This document shows, in pieces, positions 40,901 to 50,311 of a stretch of 64,000 nucleotides of DNA. Within the stretch, counting starts at the first letter, position 1. Each line of letters opens with the position of its first letter. The stretch is taken from the IMG/VR virus record IMGVR_UViG_3300049434_000014, positions 89,456 to 153,455 of that record. One strand, given 5' to 3'. Position numbers and translations under genes: made by a program. Below the pieces are notes generated by a model, which saw only the letters and a list, made by a program, of their open reading frames with translations, was not told the origin of the DNA and did not search any database. Source of the stretch: a virus.

Positions 40901-43565
40901 GAAGGGTGTAGCTGCAGGTTTGAGTGGTCCTGGCGCTGCGCCTGCTAAGACGCTGACCGCTCGAGCTGGCTCCGTAGCGGGCTCGGCTGCACGTTCGTTG
41001 GCTGCTGTGACACCGGGTATTTCACGATTTATTAAGCCTGCAGAGGTGGTTGCTGCTCCTGTTGAGACTTTGCGTCCTGCGTTGCCTGTGCAGGATCCTC
41101 TGACGAAGGCTACGACTGGGCCGGTTCCTTACCCTGCTGGCTCGCCACGTACGTCTTCTACGGCTCCTATTACGGTTGAGTCTAAGGGTCCTGTCACGGT
41201 CGAGGCTAAGGGTCCGTCAAAGCTCGCTTCAGCGGCTGGTGCGGTTGGTCGGGGCGCCAAGATTGTGGGCGGTATCGGCGCGTCGATCGCGGGTTCGATC
41301 GGTGGTGGGATGGCTGGTGAGGCCATCGGTACCAAGATCGGCGGTGAGACCGGTGGGATGGTCGGGTCGCTGGCTGGCTCGGTGGCCGGTGCGTTTGCTC
41401 CCAACATCATTACTGCGGGCCTGGAGAAGATCGGTCCGCTCGCAGCGGGCGCGAAGGCTGCGCTGGGTAGCGTCATGGAGGGCTTTGGCAAGGCAGCGGG
41501 GGCTGCGGGTCAGGTTGCTGTGTCAGTGGCTAGCGCGGCTGCGAGCTTCATTAAGTTGGGCATTGAGACTTTGGCTGCTAATGCCAAGCAGCTGCTGTTC
41601 GCAGCGGGTTCTGCAATTGTTCGAGGTGCGGTACTTGCTTGGGCTGCAGTGCAGTGGGTGTTGAATGCAGCTCTAGATGCAAACCCAATTGGTCTTATTG
41701 TTATTGCGATTGCTGCATTGGTTGCAGCTTTCATTTACGCTTGGACACACTCTGAGAAGTTCCGTGAGATTGTCACTGGTGCTTTGCAGGCTGTGGGCGA
41801 CTTCTTTACATGGGTATGGACTACGCTGCTCAAGCCTGTCTTTGATATGTTCATGGAGGGCTTGCACCAAATTGGTGACGCTGCGATGTGGTTGTGGAAC
41901 AATGCAATTAAACCATCCATGGATGGTATTGGAGCTGCAGTTGGTTGGGTATGGAATAACATAGTCAAGCCTATTGTTGACGAGTACATTTTAGGGTTGC
42001 ACCAAATTGGTGACGCAGCGATGTGGTTGTGGAATAACATTATTGTTCCTGCCTGGAATGGCATAGGCGCACTGATTTCAGGTGTTTACAATAACGTCAT
42101 CAAGCCTATTTTCGATGCGTTTATGTATGTTGTACATCTTCTCGTAGATTCATTCAATATTGGCATTGAGGCCATTAAGGTTGCTTGGAATAGACTGGGG
42201 GATATCGCAAAGGCACCAGTTAACTTCGTCATTGATTTTGTGTACAACCGTGGTATCGTCCCGATGTGGAACGGGCTAGCTGGGTTGTTCGGACTAGGCA
42301 AGCTTGCGCCTGCTGCGTTGCTGGCCGAGGGTGGTGTGCTCCCTGGCTACGCGCCTGGTCGAGACACCGTTCCTGCAGTGCTGTCGCCAGGTGAAGGTGT
42401 TCTAGTTCCTGAGGCTGTGCGTGGACTTGGACCTGACTTTGTTTACAAGGCGAACGAGCACTTCTCTCGAGGACGCGCTCGCGCAGACAGTTCTAATCGT
42501 TTCGCTGGCGGCGGTATTGTTGGAGACATCGGTGGTGCCATAGCTGGGATGGTCACCGACCCGGTCGGTTCTATCAAGAGACTGTTTAGCGGTGTGTTGG
42601 GATCCGTCGTCCCAGGCTCAGGTGAGCTTCGCGAGGCAATGGTTCGGATCCCGATTAAGGTTGTCGACGCGATTGTTACGAAGGCTCAGGAATACGCATC
42701 TCGCATGATGGCTGCCGTTGGTTTCGGTAGCAGCGGTGGCTCCGTTGAGGGTGGAGGCACGGCAGGCACGGAGCGGTGGCGCGCGGTGGCGTTGCAGGCG
42801 CTCGGCATTGCTGGCCAGGATGCGGGCAACGTTGGTCGGTTGCTTATGCAGATGGGCACGGAGTCGGGCGGTAATCCTACAGCTATTAACCGACAGGATA
42901 TTAACTGGCAGAAGGGCACTCCGTCTGTCGGTCTAATGCAGGTCATCGGACCAACGTACGCGCGCTATCACAATGCAGGATATAATGCTGGACCGTTTGA
43001 GTATGGTGTGTCTGAGGATCCACTATCCAACATTCTTTCTAGTATTAACTATACGGTAGCTAATTATGGATCGCTAGCTCGTGGTTGGCAGGGCCACGGG
43101 TACGCCAAGGGCGGGATCGTCGCTGATGCATTCGGACGTATCCCGGCACAGCTTTCACGTAAGCGCAACGTTGCGTTGGGCAGTTCTCCCTCCCTAGGTA
43201 CCGGGCGAGCGGATAGCGTTCCGGCAATGCTGACGCCGGGCGAGTTCGTTATCAATCGCAAAGCAGCAGCCGTCCTTGGTCCGGACATGCTCGAGAAGCT
43301 CAATGCGGCGGATCTGTTCGCTCCGATTGGAATGCCTGCGATTCCGCACTTCGCGATGGGTGGGCATGTGCGCGCGGCGTTTGATTCAGCGCTCGCTAGT
43401 CGAGGTGGACCTACGTATAACCAGTCAGTGACGAATGCTGGAGATACCACTAATCGCCCAGTTGTTATTAATACTAACGTGTACAACCCGACTGCCGAAC
43501 CTGCAAGTGACTCGGTTGCTAGTCGTATGCGTACGTTGTCTTTGCTGGGGGCGTTCTCGTCGTGA
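37947..43565 (+). CDS. Tape measure protein with transglycosylase domain
   Basis: 1,872 residues from GTG 37947. It has Ala/Gln/Ser coiled coils (about 1-280 and 380-600), a hydrophobic Ala/Gly stretch near 290-350 and glycine-rich hydrophobic segments near 1090-1260. Two W-rich repeats share LHQIGDAAMWLWNN (about 1305-1370). The region near 1610-1715 has the SLT pattern (TESGGNP, SVGLMQVIGPTY), giving a peptidoglycan-cutting activity for DNA entry. G-rich PG motifs (PGEGVLVPEA, TPGEFVINRKAA) occur on both sides. It sets tail length. Confidence 0.92.
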   Translation: MPSSTAVFRAVADFASLNRELRKTRVEMELLKRESADGSSFKAFDSALNKTAAAQTKLQTNTKNLTKERKALATAERSLTGSIDKTSRSQKDAGTSAKSYEKSASSAENAIRKLHETQQKARQSTDSLTTARGKAGAAASDAASHLSALSKAESDAVDSAKRHTTALKDEKTAAQSKLGILQKLASGLASLADNENAASGGADNHSAALGRETSALGGATAAHRTHADSIDRTGKSSDDASRSSDRFGDSVRRTGSSSNSSRSGIDSLENSLRKYSSSADSSSNHSVRLRAMLIGLAIPAIPAAVSLLVGAIVSLGGALVGVIGAAAPAAGAIAALVPAAAAAAAAVGTVMLAFRGVKTALKEMTQAQTTAATDAANAAEQEKQNAAARAAALRRVADAQYALKQAQQSQADTAISNDRSIAAAERDLIKSQDDVRRSLEQLDAERKQAVQDLVDIKNASIDATLSEEAAQIALIEAQQAQVKVNADRRSTDLDRRKAALAVAEAQQRLSEAQTQTTRTAADLNTANQQGVEGAPRVVAAKQAVADANEKQGLSEQNLSDVKRQSAEQQAAADDAVVKANRNLQDALAATTDAVQKQTTAQTKLQTTLANMSPAGRAFVQYLMSLQPLINSLSQAAQTALFPGLQKALEIIMPMINTVAIPTVNAFGAVLSDLAIRGGTEIKGFEGDLVSFGTGDGPKLMDKFGTVLLNLMSALENIMMAALPFTQWLADCAVKFSEYIKNTTEAARESGRLADFFDHVKEVLKVLGGILFNIGGILHQVFQGAAPMGMRLLKTFQDVTGATNEWMHSAEGIATIKKYFDDMEPSIRILFHWVDLLARAMLNIGGSATYFNLLKQINDELIPAFQRLFKAIGDVAGPLGGNFIDTLSNIADMLAKLIDAGGGGLSAFVFVLDALSKVLKFILDIPGMAQLGSILLAIAGGLTAIKLVGKIPGVGAIGRGLNTLAGSAIAAGTGETIAKGSPSTFTKGVAAGLSGPGAAPAKTLTARAGSVAGSAARSLAAVTPGISRFIKPAEVVAAPVETLRPALPVQDPLTKATTGPVPYPAGSPRTSSTAPITVESKGPVTVEAKGPSKLASAAGAVGRGAKIVGGIGASIAGSIGGGMAGEAIGTKIGGETGGMVGSLAGSVAGAFAPNIITAGLEKIGPLAAGAKAALGSVMEGFGKAAGAAGQVAVSVASAAASFIKLGIETLAANAKQLLFAAGSAIVRGAVLAWAAVQWVLNAALDANPIGLIVIAIAALVAAFIYAWTHSEKFREIVTGALQAVGDFFTWVWTTLLKPVFDMFMEGLHQIGDAAMWLWNNAIKPSMDGIGAAVGWVWNNIVKPIVDEYILGLHQIGDAAMWLWNNIIVPAWNGIGALISGVYNNVIKPIFDAFMYVVHLLVDSFNIGIEAIKVAWNRLGDIAKAPVNFVIDFVYNRGIVPMWNGLAGLFGLGKLAPAALLAEGGVLPGYAPGRDTVPAVLSPGEGVLVPEAVRGLGPDFVYKANEHFSRGRARADSSNRFAGGGIVGDIGGAIAGMVTDPVGSIKRLFSGVLGSVVPGSGELREAMVRIPIKVVDAIVTKAQEYASRMMAAVGFGSSGGSVEGGGTAGTERWRAVALQALGIAGQDAGNVGRLLMQMGTESGGNPTAINRQDINWQKGTPSVGLMQVIGPTYARYHNAGYNAGPFEYGVSEDPLSNILSSINYTVANYGSLARGWQGHGYAKGGIVADAFGRIPAQLSRKRNVALGSSPSLGTGRADSVPAMLTPGEFVINRKAAAVLGPDMLEKLNAADLFAPIGMPAIPHFAMGGHVRAAFDSALASRGGPTYNQSVTNAGDTTNRPVVINTNVYNPTAEPASDSVASRMRTLSLLGAFSS

Positions 43566-44374
43566 CTCTTTATGCGAATGGCATAAATCTTTCTACTCTC
43601 GCGTTCAATATCTCAACGCTAGAGGGTCGTTGGACTACTCCGCAGCGTAGAGGTAAAGACATAGATGTTCCAGGTAGACATGGTACGGTGCGTACTCCTG
43701 GGAAGAAGTTCACTGCGGGTTCGGTCGTTCTCCCTATGTGGGTAGTGGGAGCTAATGAAGACGGAAGTATCCCGCACAATGCTTCTAGTCAAGAAGTTGT
43801 GCATGATAATATTGATCGTTTGACACGGTTGTTTAGTTCGGACACTGTGAAGTTGGTTCATGTCTTGCCTGATGGATCTGCTCGTCAGATTGTCGGCCAG
43901 GTAATGGACGCGATCGACTTCAGTGCGATGGCTGGCGCCACTCGAGCGGAGTTCGGTGTCACGCTAACTACTGCCGGTGCTTTTTGGGAAGATGTCGATG
44001 CTGTCGTTGCTACGCGCACGGGGACTGGTGCGTGGGATGTCCTTCCTTTTTCTGGTGCGACAGCTCCTATGGGCGACCTCGTCGTGAAATTCACGGGTCC
44101 GGCTACGAACCCTAGAGTTACTAGTCCGTCTGGAGTTTATGTTGCTTATAACGCAATTCTAACTGGATCTCAGACAGTTAGCGTTGATTCTTCTGCCTGG
44201 AGTCTTTCCGGTACTGGGATTACTCCTTCGTATAGCGCACTCGATCACGGTGGTGATCCTCGTTGGTTCGTAATGGATCCAGGCGATCCAGTTCCGAAAG
44301 TGACGGCATCGCAAACAGCGGGTTCTACGGGTGTGTTTTCCCTATCTGGCCGACGAAAGTACATGGTGGGATGA
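43562..44374 (+). CDS. Distal tail (Dit-like) protein
   Basis: 270 residues. The N-terminal half (TLEGRWTTPQRRGKDIDVPGRHG split over about 19-41, GSVVLPMWV) has the look of the tail-tip hub family that follows the tape measure, and the C-terminal half is beta-rich (galectin-like fold expected). Overlaps the tape measure stop by four bases. Confidence 0.75.
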   Translation: MTLYANGINLSTLAFNISTLEGRWTTPQRRGKDIDVPGRHGTVRTPGKKFTAGSVVLPMWVVGANEDGSIPHNASSQEVVHDNIDRLTRLFSSDTVKLVHVLPDGSARQIVGQVMDAIDFSAMAGATRAEFGVTLTTAGAFWEDVDAVVATRTGTGAWDVLPFSGATAPMGDLVVKFTGPATNPRVTSPSGVYVAYNAILTGSQTVSVDSSAWSLSGTGITPSYSALDHGGDPRWFVMDPGDPVPKVTASQTAGSTGVFSLSGRRKYMVG

Positions 44375-44577
44375 AAACTTTTATTTTGTATAGAGATAAA
44401 GACGTTTCCGGCGTCAGTGGCACTGGTGCGGTGGCTGAAGGTGTGCAGTTCAGCGATGGTGTTGTGGTGTTGCGCTGGCGTGGAACGAACGCATCTACGG
44501 TGGTGTGGGCATCTATAGATGACGCCTTAGCTATTCACGGCCACGATGGCTTGACGAGAGTGGTGTGGGATAGCTAG
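44371..44577 (+). CDS. Small tail-region protein
   Basis: 68 residues, beta-rich with regularly spaced Trp and Val. Overlaps the Dit-like gene by four bases (ATGA) and the fibre gene by one. A minor tail component by position only. Confidence 0.6.
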   Translation: MKTFILYRDKDVSGVSGTGAVAEGVQFSDGVVVLRWRGTNASTVVWASIDDALAIHGHDGLTRVVWDS

Positions 44578-47500
44578 TGCTAGTTGAATTCTGGGCGCTC
44601 AATACAGACGGGACACTTCGCTGTCCTTTGCCTGATGTTGAGACTTGGGGAATCTCACCCATCATTAATGATGCTGGTGCGATCACTCTTACGTATCCAG
44701 TTAGTGGTGTGAACTGGTCAGTTCTTAATGAAACTATTACGGCTGATCGTGATTTGATTGTACAGATTCGTTTTGATGGGGTAGTTCAGTCTGAGCTTCA
44801 AGCTACGTTGTCCGAGTCGTCTGGCGATGATGTAGCTGAAGGATCTATTTGGACGTATACGGGCACGCTTGCATTGGGTAGGCTTGACGAGGCTGTGGTG
44901 AAGCCTCAGGGTGGGATGGCTCCTCAAGGCGATGATACCGCCAGTATTAGCGCTAATGAGGCTCTGTACTATTCCTGCACTGCTGGTACGATTTTCTCTA
45001 CTCTCATGGTGGAGGCACAGTCTCGAGGTGCTCTTACGGATGTTACGTATGGATCGTTTACTGGTACACATGATTCGAATGGTGTTGCGTGGACTCAGGT
45101 AATCACTTTGAAGTTCACGCCAGGCATTAGTTTATTGAAGTGTTTGCAGTCTCTAGTTGAGGCTGGCATGGTCGAGGGGCATATGGTCGGTAAGGACCTA
45201 CGTCTCTACGAGCCTCCGTGGGGGGTGGATAAGACCCTCTCCAGTCCTCCTGTGGTGTTTCGGGAAGGCCAGAGCCTGCTGGACTCCCCTCGTAAGCACA
45301 CGGTGCGCAACACGGCCACGGCGGTGCTAATCGCGGGCGCGGAGGGAACGTATAAGTGGGCGGAAGACGCTGCCGCGTTGACGCGTCGTGGCCGTCGTAT
45401 TGAGATCGGCGTTTCGCAAGGACAGATTTCAGACGATGCTACGGTTACTGCTTACGCTCAGTTCTATCTGACGAATGTTGTACCTGGACGAATGGAGAAG
45501 ACTCACGGCTTATCTCTCACTGAAGGCCCTATCCCTATTCGTGATTTCAATGTTGGTGACTGGGTGTGGTCGGATCTCGGGTCGGCTCTGGAGCGTTTGC
45601 GTGTAGCGCAGTGGACGCTGTCTATGGATGTAGACGGAACCTTAACGGGAACTGTTGTTCTTAATGACTTGATTGCTGATCGTGAGTCAGCACTGGCCCG
45701 TAGGCTGCAGGGTATCGAGGGCGGAACTACAATCACGGGTACGAGTAATGCTCGTACGATTCCGGATCATCTGGTGGACGGTGTGTCGCCCGGTACGCCG
45801 GGTGGTTTGACTGCATCGTCGGTGGCTTACACTACCGATCAGAATGTGACTCTCGCTGCTGTGCATGTGGAGTGGAATCCTGTTCTGCTTAACGCTAATG
45901 GCACAGCAATGACTGATCTTGGTGTTTACACCACGTATTGGCGTTATACTAACCCGGCGATGCACACTGGATCTTCGATCCTTTCGTGGACGTTGGCTGG
46001 AAGTTCGGCGGATACGTTCGCTAACTTCTCCGCTGTCCGTCCGGGTCAGGTCATTGAGATTCGGGTCGGTGCAACGGATACGGTCGGTAACTTCAGCGGT
46101 TGGTCGACCACCATCACGCATACCACCGCTTCAGATACGTCTGCTCCTCCTGTTCCGTCTTCTCCGTTGTTGACAGCTTTGATCGGTGCTCTCCGAGTTG
46201 AGTGGAATGGGTTAGGACAATTCGGGGAGGCGATGCCTTCAGACTTCCGTTTTGTGGAAGTCCACGTTAGTACGGTAAGTGGTTTCACACCTACGTCTGC
46301 TACGCTTTATGATACGATTGGAAGCGCGGCAGCGCTTGGTTATACTAAGGGTGCTTACGGAGTTACGCAGTTCGTTAAGTTTGTTGGAGTAGATACTAGT
46401 GGGAACCGTTCATCTGCCTCTGCGCAGTCGTCGGCTACTCCCCGTCAGATTCAGACTCCTGACTATGCAGCGTTGTCTATCGGTAGCGCGCAGATTAGCG
46501 ATCTAGATGTCGGTCGAGTCACAAGCGGTACGCTCTCAGCTACGGTAACTCTTTCAGGACAGATAGCGACAGCTGCGTCTGGCGCTCGGTTTGGGATGAA
46601 CAGCTCGGAGTTCTTTGCCTTCAACGGCGCGGGAACGAAGACTGTAAGTATTACCAATGCTGGTGCTGTCTCTGTGTTGGGTGAGATTAAGACAGCTATT
46701 ACCGGCGCTCGGATAGTTATCAATCCTGGCGGCATTGCGCCTACCGAGATGCGACTCTATCCTGCCAGTAGTGCATTAGGTAAATATGTTTCATTGTTCT
46801 CATCTGATGCCACAGGTTATCCAGGATATTCACTTACTTACCTTAAGGGTGACCGCTACGCCGGGTTGGGCGGCGAGGCTGTCCTTCGCATGTGGTGGTA
46901 TGAGGCTGCGTTTGGATGGTTCGACTCGACAGCGGATGTGCTCTCGTCTACTGAATCGGCGGTCTATGCCCGACAGTATTCAGCTGGGATGAATGGTTCC
47001 AGACTGTTGTTTGTTGCTCACGGGTTACGGGATGTCCCTTATCACGAGTTTGCGTTTACTACTGACGCTTCAACAATTTCTGTCGGTATGGGACGAATGA
47101 AGAAGGACTCCCTGGATGCTTTGATCTTTGGATGCCCTGCAAAGGGTAGTGCCTTCGCTTTCCAGAATAACTGGATCTATGCTGTTGCCGAAGGTGATAC
47201 TTCTCTCCATGTTGGATTTACAGCTAACACTGTGACTCAGGATTCTGGTGTTGCTGTGAAGACAAACATCAGAGAGATTCCTCATGATGTTTTGTCTGTT
47301 TTAGACAATGCTCCTGCTAAGCAGTGGGAGTATATTCGTGATCATAAGAAGCGACCACGGCCTGATCCTATGCGTCATCGTAGACAGAATCTAAAGGAAG
47401 GAGAGGATCCTGACGAGATCATCCAGGTCGTGCTAGAGCCGTATCCGCTTTCGGTGCAGCATCACTTCGGTCCCATGGCTGAGGATCTTCCTGAGGGTGT

Positions 47501-47651
47501 TCGGGTCTACACGCCCGCTGCTCCCGACAAGCCACACATTGATCATGGTTCTATGATGGGTTTGCAGTGGGAGATCCTCCGTAAGTTGTATGGGTTGATT
47601 AAGGCTCAGGACATTGTAATTCGACAGTTGAAAGCTAAGGCGGGTTTGTGA
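44577..47651 (+). CDS. Tail-tip/fibre protein with FN3 and S74-like chaperone domains
   Basis: 1,024 residues from GTG 44577. The N-terminal 380 resemble a tail-hub protein; two fibronectin type III-like domains follow (about 400-620), then beta repeats with GTLSATVTLSGQI near 650. The C-terminal 135 residues (VKTNIREIP near 900, HHFGPMAEDLP near 960, a closing helix) match the self-cleaving intramolecular chaperone of endosialidase type (S74). The protein should bind the host surface. Confidence 0.8.
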   Translation: MLVEFWALNTDGTLRCPLPDVETWGISPIINDAGAITLTYPVSGVNWSVLNETITADRDLIVQIRFDGVVQSELQATLSESSGDDVAEGSIWTYTGTLALGRLDEAVVKPQGGMAPQGDDTASISANEALYYSCTAGTIFSTLMVEAQSRGALTDVTYGSFTGTHDSNGVAWTQVITLKFTPGISLLKCLQSLVEAGMVEGHMVGKDLRLYEPPWGVDKTLSSPPVVFREGQSLLDSPRKHTVRNTATAVLIAGAEGTYKWAEDAAALTRRGRRIEIGVSQGQISDDATVTAYAQFYLTNVVPGRMEKTHGLSLTEGPIPIRDFNVGDWVWSDLGSALERLRVAQWTLSMDVDGTLTGTVVLNDLIADRESALARRLQGIEGGTTITGTSNARTIPDHLVDGVSPGTPGGLTASSVAYTTDQNVTLAAVHVEWNPVLLNANGTAMTDLGVYTTYWRYTNPAMHTGSSILSWTLAGSSADTFANFSAVRPGQVIEIRVGATDTVGNFSGWSTTITHTTASDTSAPPVPSSPLLTALIGALRVEWNGLGQFGEAMPSDFRFVEVHVSTVSGFTPTSATLYDTIGSAAALGYTKGAYGVTQFVKFVGVDTSGNRSSASAQSSATPRQIQTPDYAALSIGSAQISDLDVGRVTSGTLSATVTLSGQIATAASGARFGMNSSEFFAFNGAGTKTVSITNAGAVSVLGEIKTAITGARIVINPGGIAPTEMRLYPASSALGKYVSLFSSDATGYPGYSLTYLKGDRYAGLGGEAVLRMWWYEAAFGWFDSTADVLSSTESAVYARQYSAGMNGSRLLFVAHGLRDVPYHEFAFTTDASTISVGMGRMKKDSLDALIFGCPAKGSAFAFQNNWIYAVAEGDTSLHVGFTANTVTQDSGVAVKTNIREIPHDVLSVLDNAPAKQWEYIRDHKKRPRPDPMRHRRQNLKEGEDPDEIIQVVLEPYPLSVQHHFGPMAEDLPEGVRVYTPAAPDKPHIDHGSMMGLQWEILRKLYGLIKAQDIVIRQLKAKAGL

Positions 47652-47845
47652 CAGTTCCAGCTGAGAAGGTTTCCGTTGATGTCGCTGAAGTAATGAAGCA
47701 TCTTGAGCAGATGCTTTTGATACATATTCGTGAGATTGCTGTTTGTCGGGCTCGTATCGATCAGCTTGAGTCTGAGAATGAAGAGTTGCAGAGACAAGTA
47801 CGTGTTAGTGAAGCTTCAAAGGTTGTAGACCTTAAGTCTTCGTAG
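47648..47845 (+). CDS. Coiled-coil small protein
   Basis: 65 residues with heptads over about 10-58 (Leu/Ile with Glu/Arg). Overlaps the fibre gene by four bases. May be a fibre accessory or lysis-region protein. Confidence 0.6.
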   Translation: MTVPAEKVSVDVAEVMKHLEQMLLIHIREIAVCRARIDQLESENEELQRQVRVSEASKVVDLKSS

Positions 47846-47909
47846 GTTTTCCACGCGCGCCGAATACTCCTGGCGAATCTCTTATTCCCAGGTTGAGGGG
47901 GTATTTGCG

Positions 47910-48269
47910 GTGGCCTTTGACGGTACGTTGGGGAATACGCTTGCGGCAATAGACATTGGTCCTACGATCATTAGTCTGCTTGTGGGTATGATCATTCCAC
48001 ATATTGTTGATTTGGTTACGCATTCCTCTGCTCCTAAGTGGATGAAGTCGTGGCTTGCTGTGGTGTGTGCGGCTATCACGGGTGCGTTGACTACTGTCAC
48101 GTGGCAGGGATGGGATGACTGGAGGGTTTTCGTATTTAACGTTTTCATTGCTACTGTGTCTGCGTTCACTTCGCATACTGCTGGCGCGAGTGAGTTCGTG
48201 CAGCGGTCGACTGCCGACTTTGGTATCGGCAAGCGACATGCCCCACCTCCTGACCCTGTGCACATCTAA
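47910..48269 (+). CDS. Holin-like membrane protein
   Basis: 119 residues with three hydrophobic segments (about 15-33, 46-62 and 68-88), a His/Pro tail and a charged end. Size, topology and position after the tail genes suit a class I holin. GTG 47910 follows GAGGGGG. Confidence 0.6.
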   Translation: MAFDGTLGNTLAAIDIGPTIISLLVGMIIPHIVDLVTHSSAPKWMKSWLAVVCAAITGALTTVTWQGWDDWRVFVFNVFIATVSAFTSHTAGASEFVQRSTADFGIGKRHAPPPDPVHI

Positions 48270-48327
48270 GTCATCCGGTCGGGCTATCGATGTTCACTAG
48301 TAGCCCTTGCACGATTGCTGGTGAGCT

Positions 48328-48522
48328 TTGATTACCCCGTCGCTCGCTAACTTTGTGATTATCATTGTCACGATTGTTTGGGTTACGTCGTTTGTCGTAT
48401 CTTTGGCGTCTGCGTCTTACCATCCTGATCCACAGATCAATGTGATTTTCATGGCCATCGTAGGTGGAGCCATGGCTCTGAAAGCCAAGCGCGGTACGGG
48501 TTCCGACGAGAAGAAGCCGTGA
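48328..48522 (+). CDS. Small membrane protein, lysis region
   Basis: 64 residues from TTG 48328: one long hydrophobic helix (about 5-27), a possible second (about 36-50) and a basic tail. A second holin or antiholin is a possible role. Coupled to the next gene by a GTGA overlap. Confidence 0.6.
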   Translation: MITPSLANFVIIIVTIVWVTSFVVSLASASYHPDPQINVIFMAIVGGAMALKAKRGTGSDEKKP

Positions 48523-49136
48523 GAGGTATAGTGCCTGGATTCTATATTATTAACTCACTGATCTGGTCGTTTGTTGGCGCAGTCGTAGGTTACAAGTATT
48601 GTAAGATGCAGCTTGATGTTAACGAGATGAAGAGGCGCCTGCACATGGTAAGTAATTCTCCGTCTGATGAGGCGTCTGTTGTTCCGATTGAGGGTCCTCT
48701 ACCGTCTGAGGAGGCTCGTTGGGCATTGCACAAGCCTAACGTGCAGCAGTTGATCGGGATCGTCGTTGTGGTTATGGCGATTATCTCGGTGAGCGTTGCC
48801 GTGGGTTACGCACGACAGCTAAACTCTGTTAGTACGTGTTTGAATGGTTATGTCAATGCGTACAACAATGTACTCAAGGAACGTGATACTTTTGCAAATC
48901 AGTCTCGAACGAGTTTGCGAGATTACGTCATCGCTAGCGATGATCTATGGGCGGGCTTTCTGAAGAATGCCCCGGCTCCTGGGGAGTCGACAACTTCAGC
49001 GCAGCGCGAAGCGTCTATCGCGGTGTTGACGCAGTACTTTGCGAAGTCGAAAGTTGTCGTTAGCTCCCTTGATGCTACGAGTGAGGCAAGGCTGCGTTTT
49101 CCAATTCCTGACAATCATTGCCCGGATTCCCATTAG
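48519..49136 (+). CDS. Two-helix membrane protein with extracytoplasmic domain
   Basis: 205 residues: a membrane segment near 8-26, a cytoplasmic loop, a second near 74-95, then a soluble domain (about 100-205) with two Cys. Topology places the C-terminal domain outside. Perhaps a spanin-like or exclusion protein; no family recognised. Confidence 0.6.
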   Translation: MRGIVPGFYIINSLIWSFVGAVVGYKYCKMQLDVNEMKRRLHMVSNSPSDEASVVPIEGPLPSEEARWALHKPNVQQLIGIVVVVMAIISVSVAVGYARQLNSVSTCLNGYVNAYNNVLKERDTFANQSRTSLRDYVIASDDLWAGFLKNAPAPGESTTSAQREASIAVLTQYFAKSKVVVSSLDATSEARLRFPIPDNHCPDSH

Positions 49137-49174
49137 AATTGGTGTTTTATTGACTTCTCTGGAAGGGGGAGTTT

Positions 49175-49819
49175 GTGCGACATTCCCCCTCGGGAAGCGG
49201 TCTGTTGTCGTGGTTGCGGAAGGATCGTCCGGCTCAGGTTGCTGCGGTGCTGATGTTGGGTTTAGGTGCTTTCGTTACTATTCATGATGTGTCTAGCAAT
49301 AGACATTTACAGGAAATGCAGGCTTCTCAAGTGGTGGCTGAGGTGGTCACTGAGAAGAATGTGGTTGCTCAACGTGGTTTGAGTCTGGCCGAGCAGGTTC
49401 GTGCAGCTTGTCTCGCGGGTGGGGCGTCTTCTGCGGAGCTGCAGCGTCAGGGAGCGTGCGGTGCAGCGGATCGAGTAGTGGCCTCTCCTGGCGTAGGGCT
49501 TCGAGGCTCGCCAGGGCCATCTGGCTCGCCAGGGCCATCTGGCTCTCCGGGTGCGCAGGGTTCCCCTGGCCCAGCAGGCTCTGTAGGCACGTCGGGTCCG
49601 GTAGGGCCTCCTGGTATAGACGGTAAGAATGGTAAGGATGGGAAAGATGGTAAGAATGGAACAGATGGTCAGCCACCGTCTGGTTGGGTAGTAACTAATT
49701 CTGATGGTTCCATGATCACGTGTTCACGAGCTAAGGATTTTAATTCGGTAGCACCACGTTATACGTGCGCCAGTAGTCCTGTTCCTGCGCCGGAGACTCC
49801 CGCTATTCCAGGAGGGTAG
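49175..49819 (+). CDS. Membrane-anchored collagen-like protein
   Basis: 214 residues. A membrane segment near 20-38, a helical stalk, and then about 18 Gly-X-Y triplets (about residues 109-165; GSPGPS, GKDGKD, GPVGPPG), then a C-terminal beta-type cap with two Cys. The triplets predict a collagen-like triple helix outside the membrane. Tandem 18-base DNA repeats near 49507-49545 show how the triplets multiplied. GTG 49175 follows GGAAGGGGGAG. Unusual next to lysis genes. Confidence 0.75.
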   Translation: MRHSPSGSGLLSWLRKDRPAQVAAVLMLGLGAFVTIHDVSSNRHLQEMQASQVVAEVVTEKNVVAQRGLSLAEQVRAACLAGGASSAELQRQGACGAADRVVASPGVGLRGSPGPSGSPGPSGSPGAQGSPGPAGSVGTSGPVGPPGIDGKNGKDGKDGKNGTDGQPPSGWVVTNSDGSMITCSRAKDFNSVAPRYTCASSPVPAPETPAIPGG

Positions 49820-49821
49820 TT

Positions 49822-50166
49822 TTGTTTTTGATTGATTGTATACCTGTGATTTGTAGTCCAGTCGGTCCTGGGATTCCTTTTGGTACATGGTATATCGCGT
49901 TGTTTGATCTTATACGTGTACTGTGTGTGATTGCTTCGTTCGTTTTGATTTCAAGTATCGTTGCTGCATGGCATCGTTCGCAACCACATGGTGGTCAGCG
50001 AGATCGGTACTTGGCTTTAGGGTTGTTTGCTTTTATTATCATCGGTACAGAGATTTCGAATCTTGGCAACATTGCGTCGTGGAGACTTGCTTTTTCTGTC
50101 GTGGCTATTGTGTTCGCTCTGCGTGGGTTGCATCGTTTTGATCACGAGCAGCCAGCGTCTCCTTAG
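49822..50166 (+). CDS. Three-helix membrane protein
   Basis: 114 residues from TTG 49822 with AGGAGGG upstream. Hydrophobic segments near 28-50, 65-80 and 84-100; two Cys near the start. Possible holin or membrane accessory protein. Confidence 0.6.
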   Translation: MFLIDCIPVICSPVGPGIPFGTWYIALFDLIRVLCVIASFVLISSIVAAWHRSQPHGGQRDRYLALGLFAFIIIGTEISNLGNIASWRLAFSVVAIVFALRGLHRFDHEQPASP

Positions 50167-50311
50167 AGTCAGCTGTGTCTCGGGTGTGTCAGTTATCGCT
50201 CTCTGCAATTGGCAGTGTAGTCTCTTTTCACGGATGCGGTGCGGTATCTGATGCCGTGAGCACTTTTCGTACGATCCGTCACATCTAACCCCACGGTCGT
50301 GCGAGGTGTCT

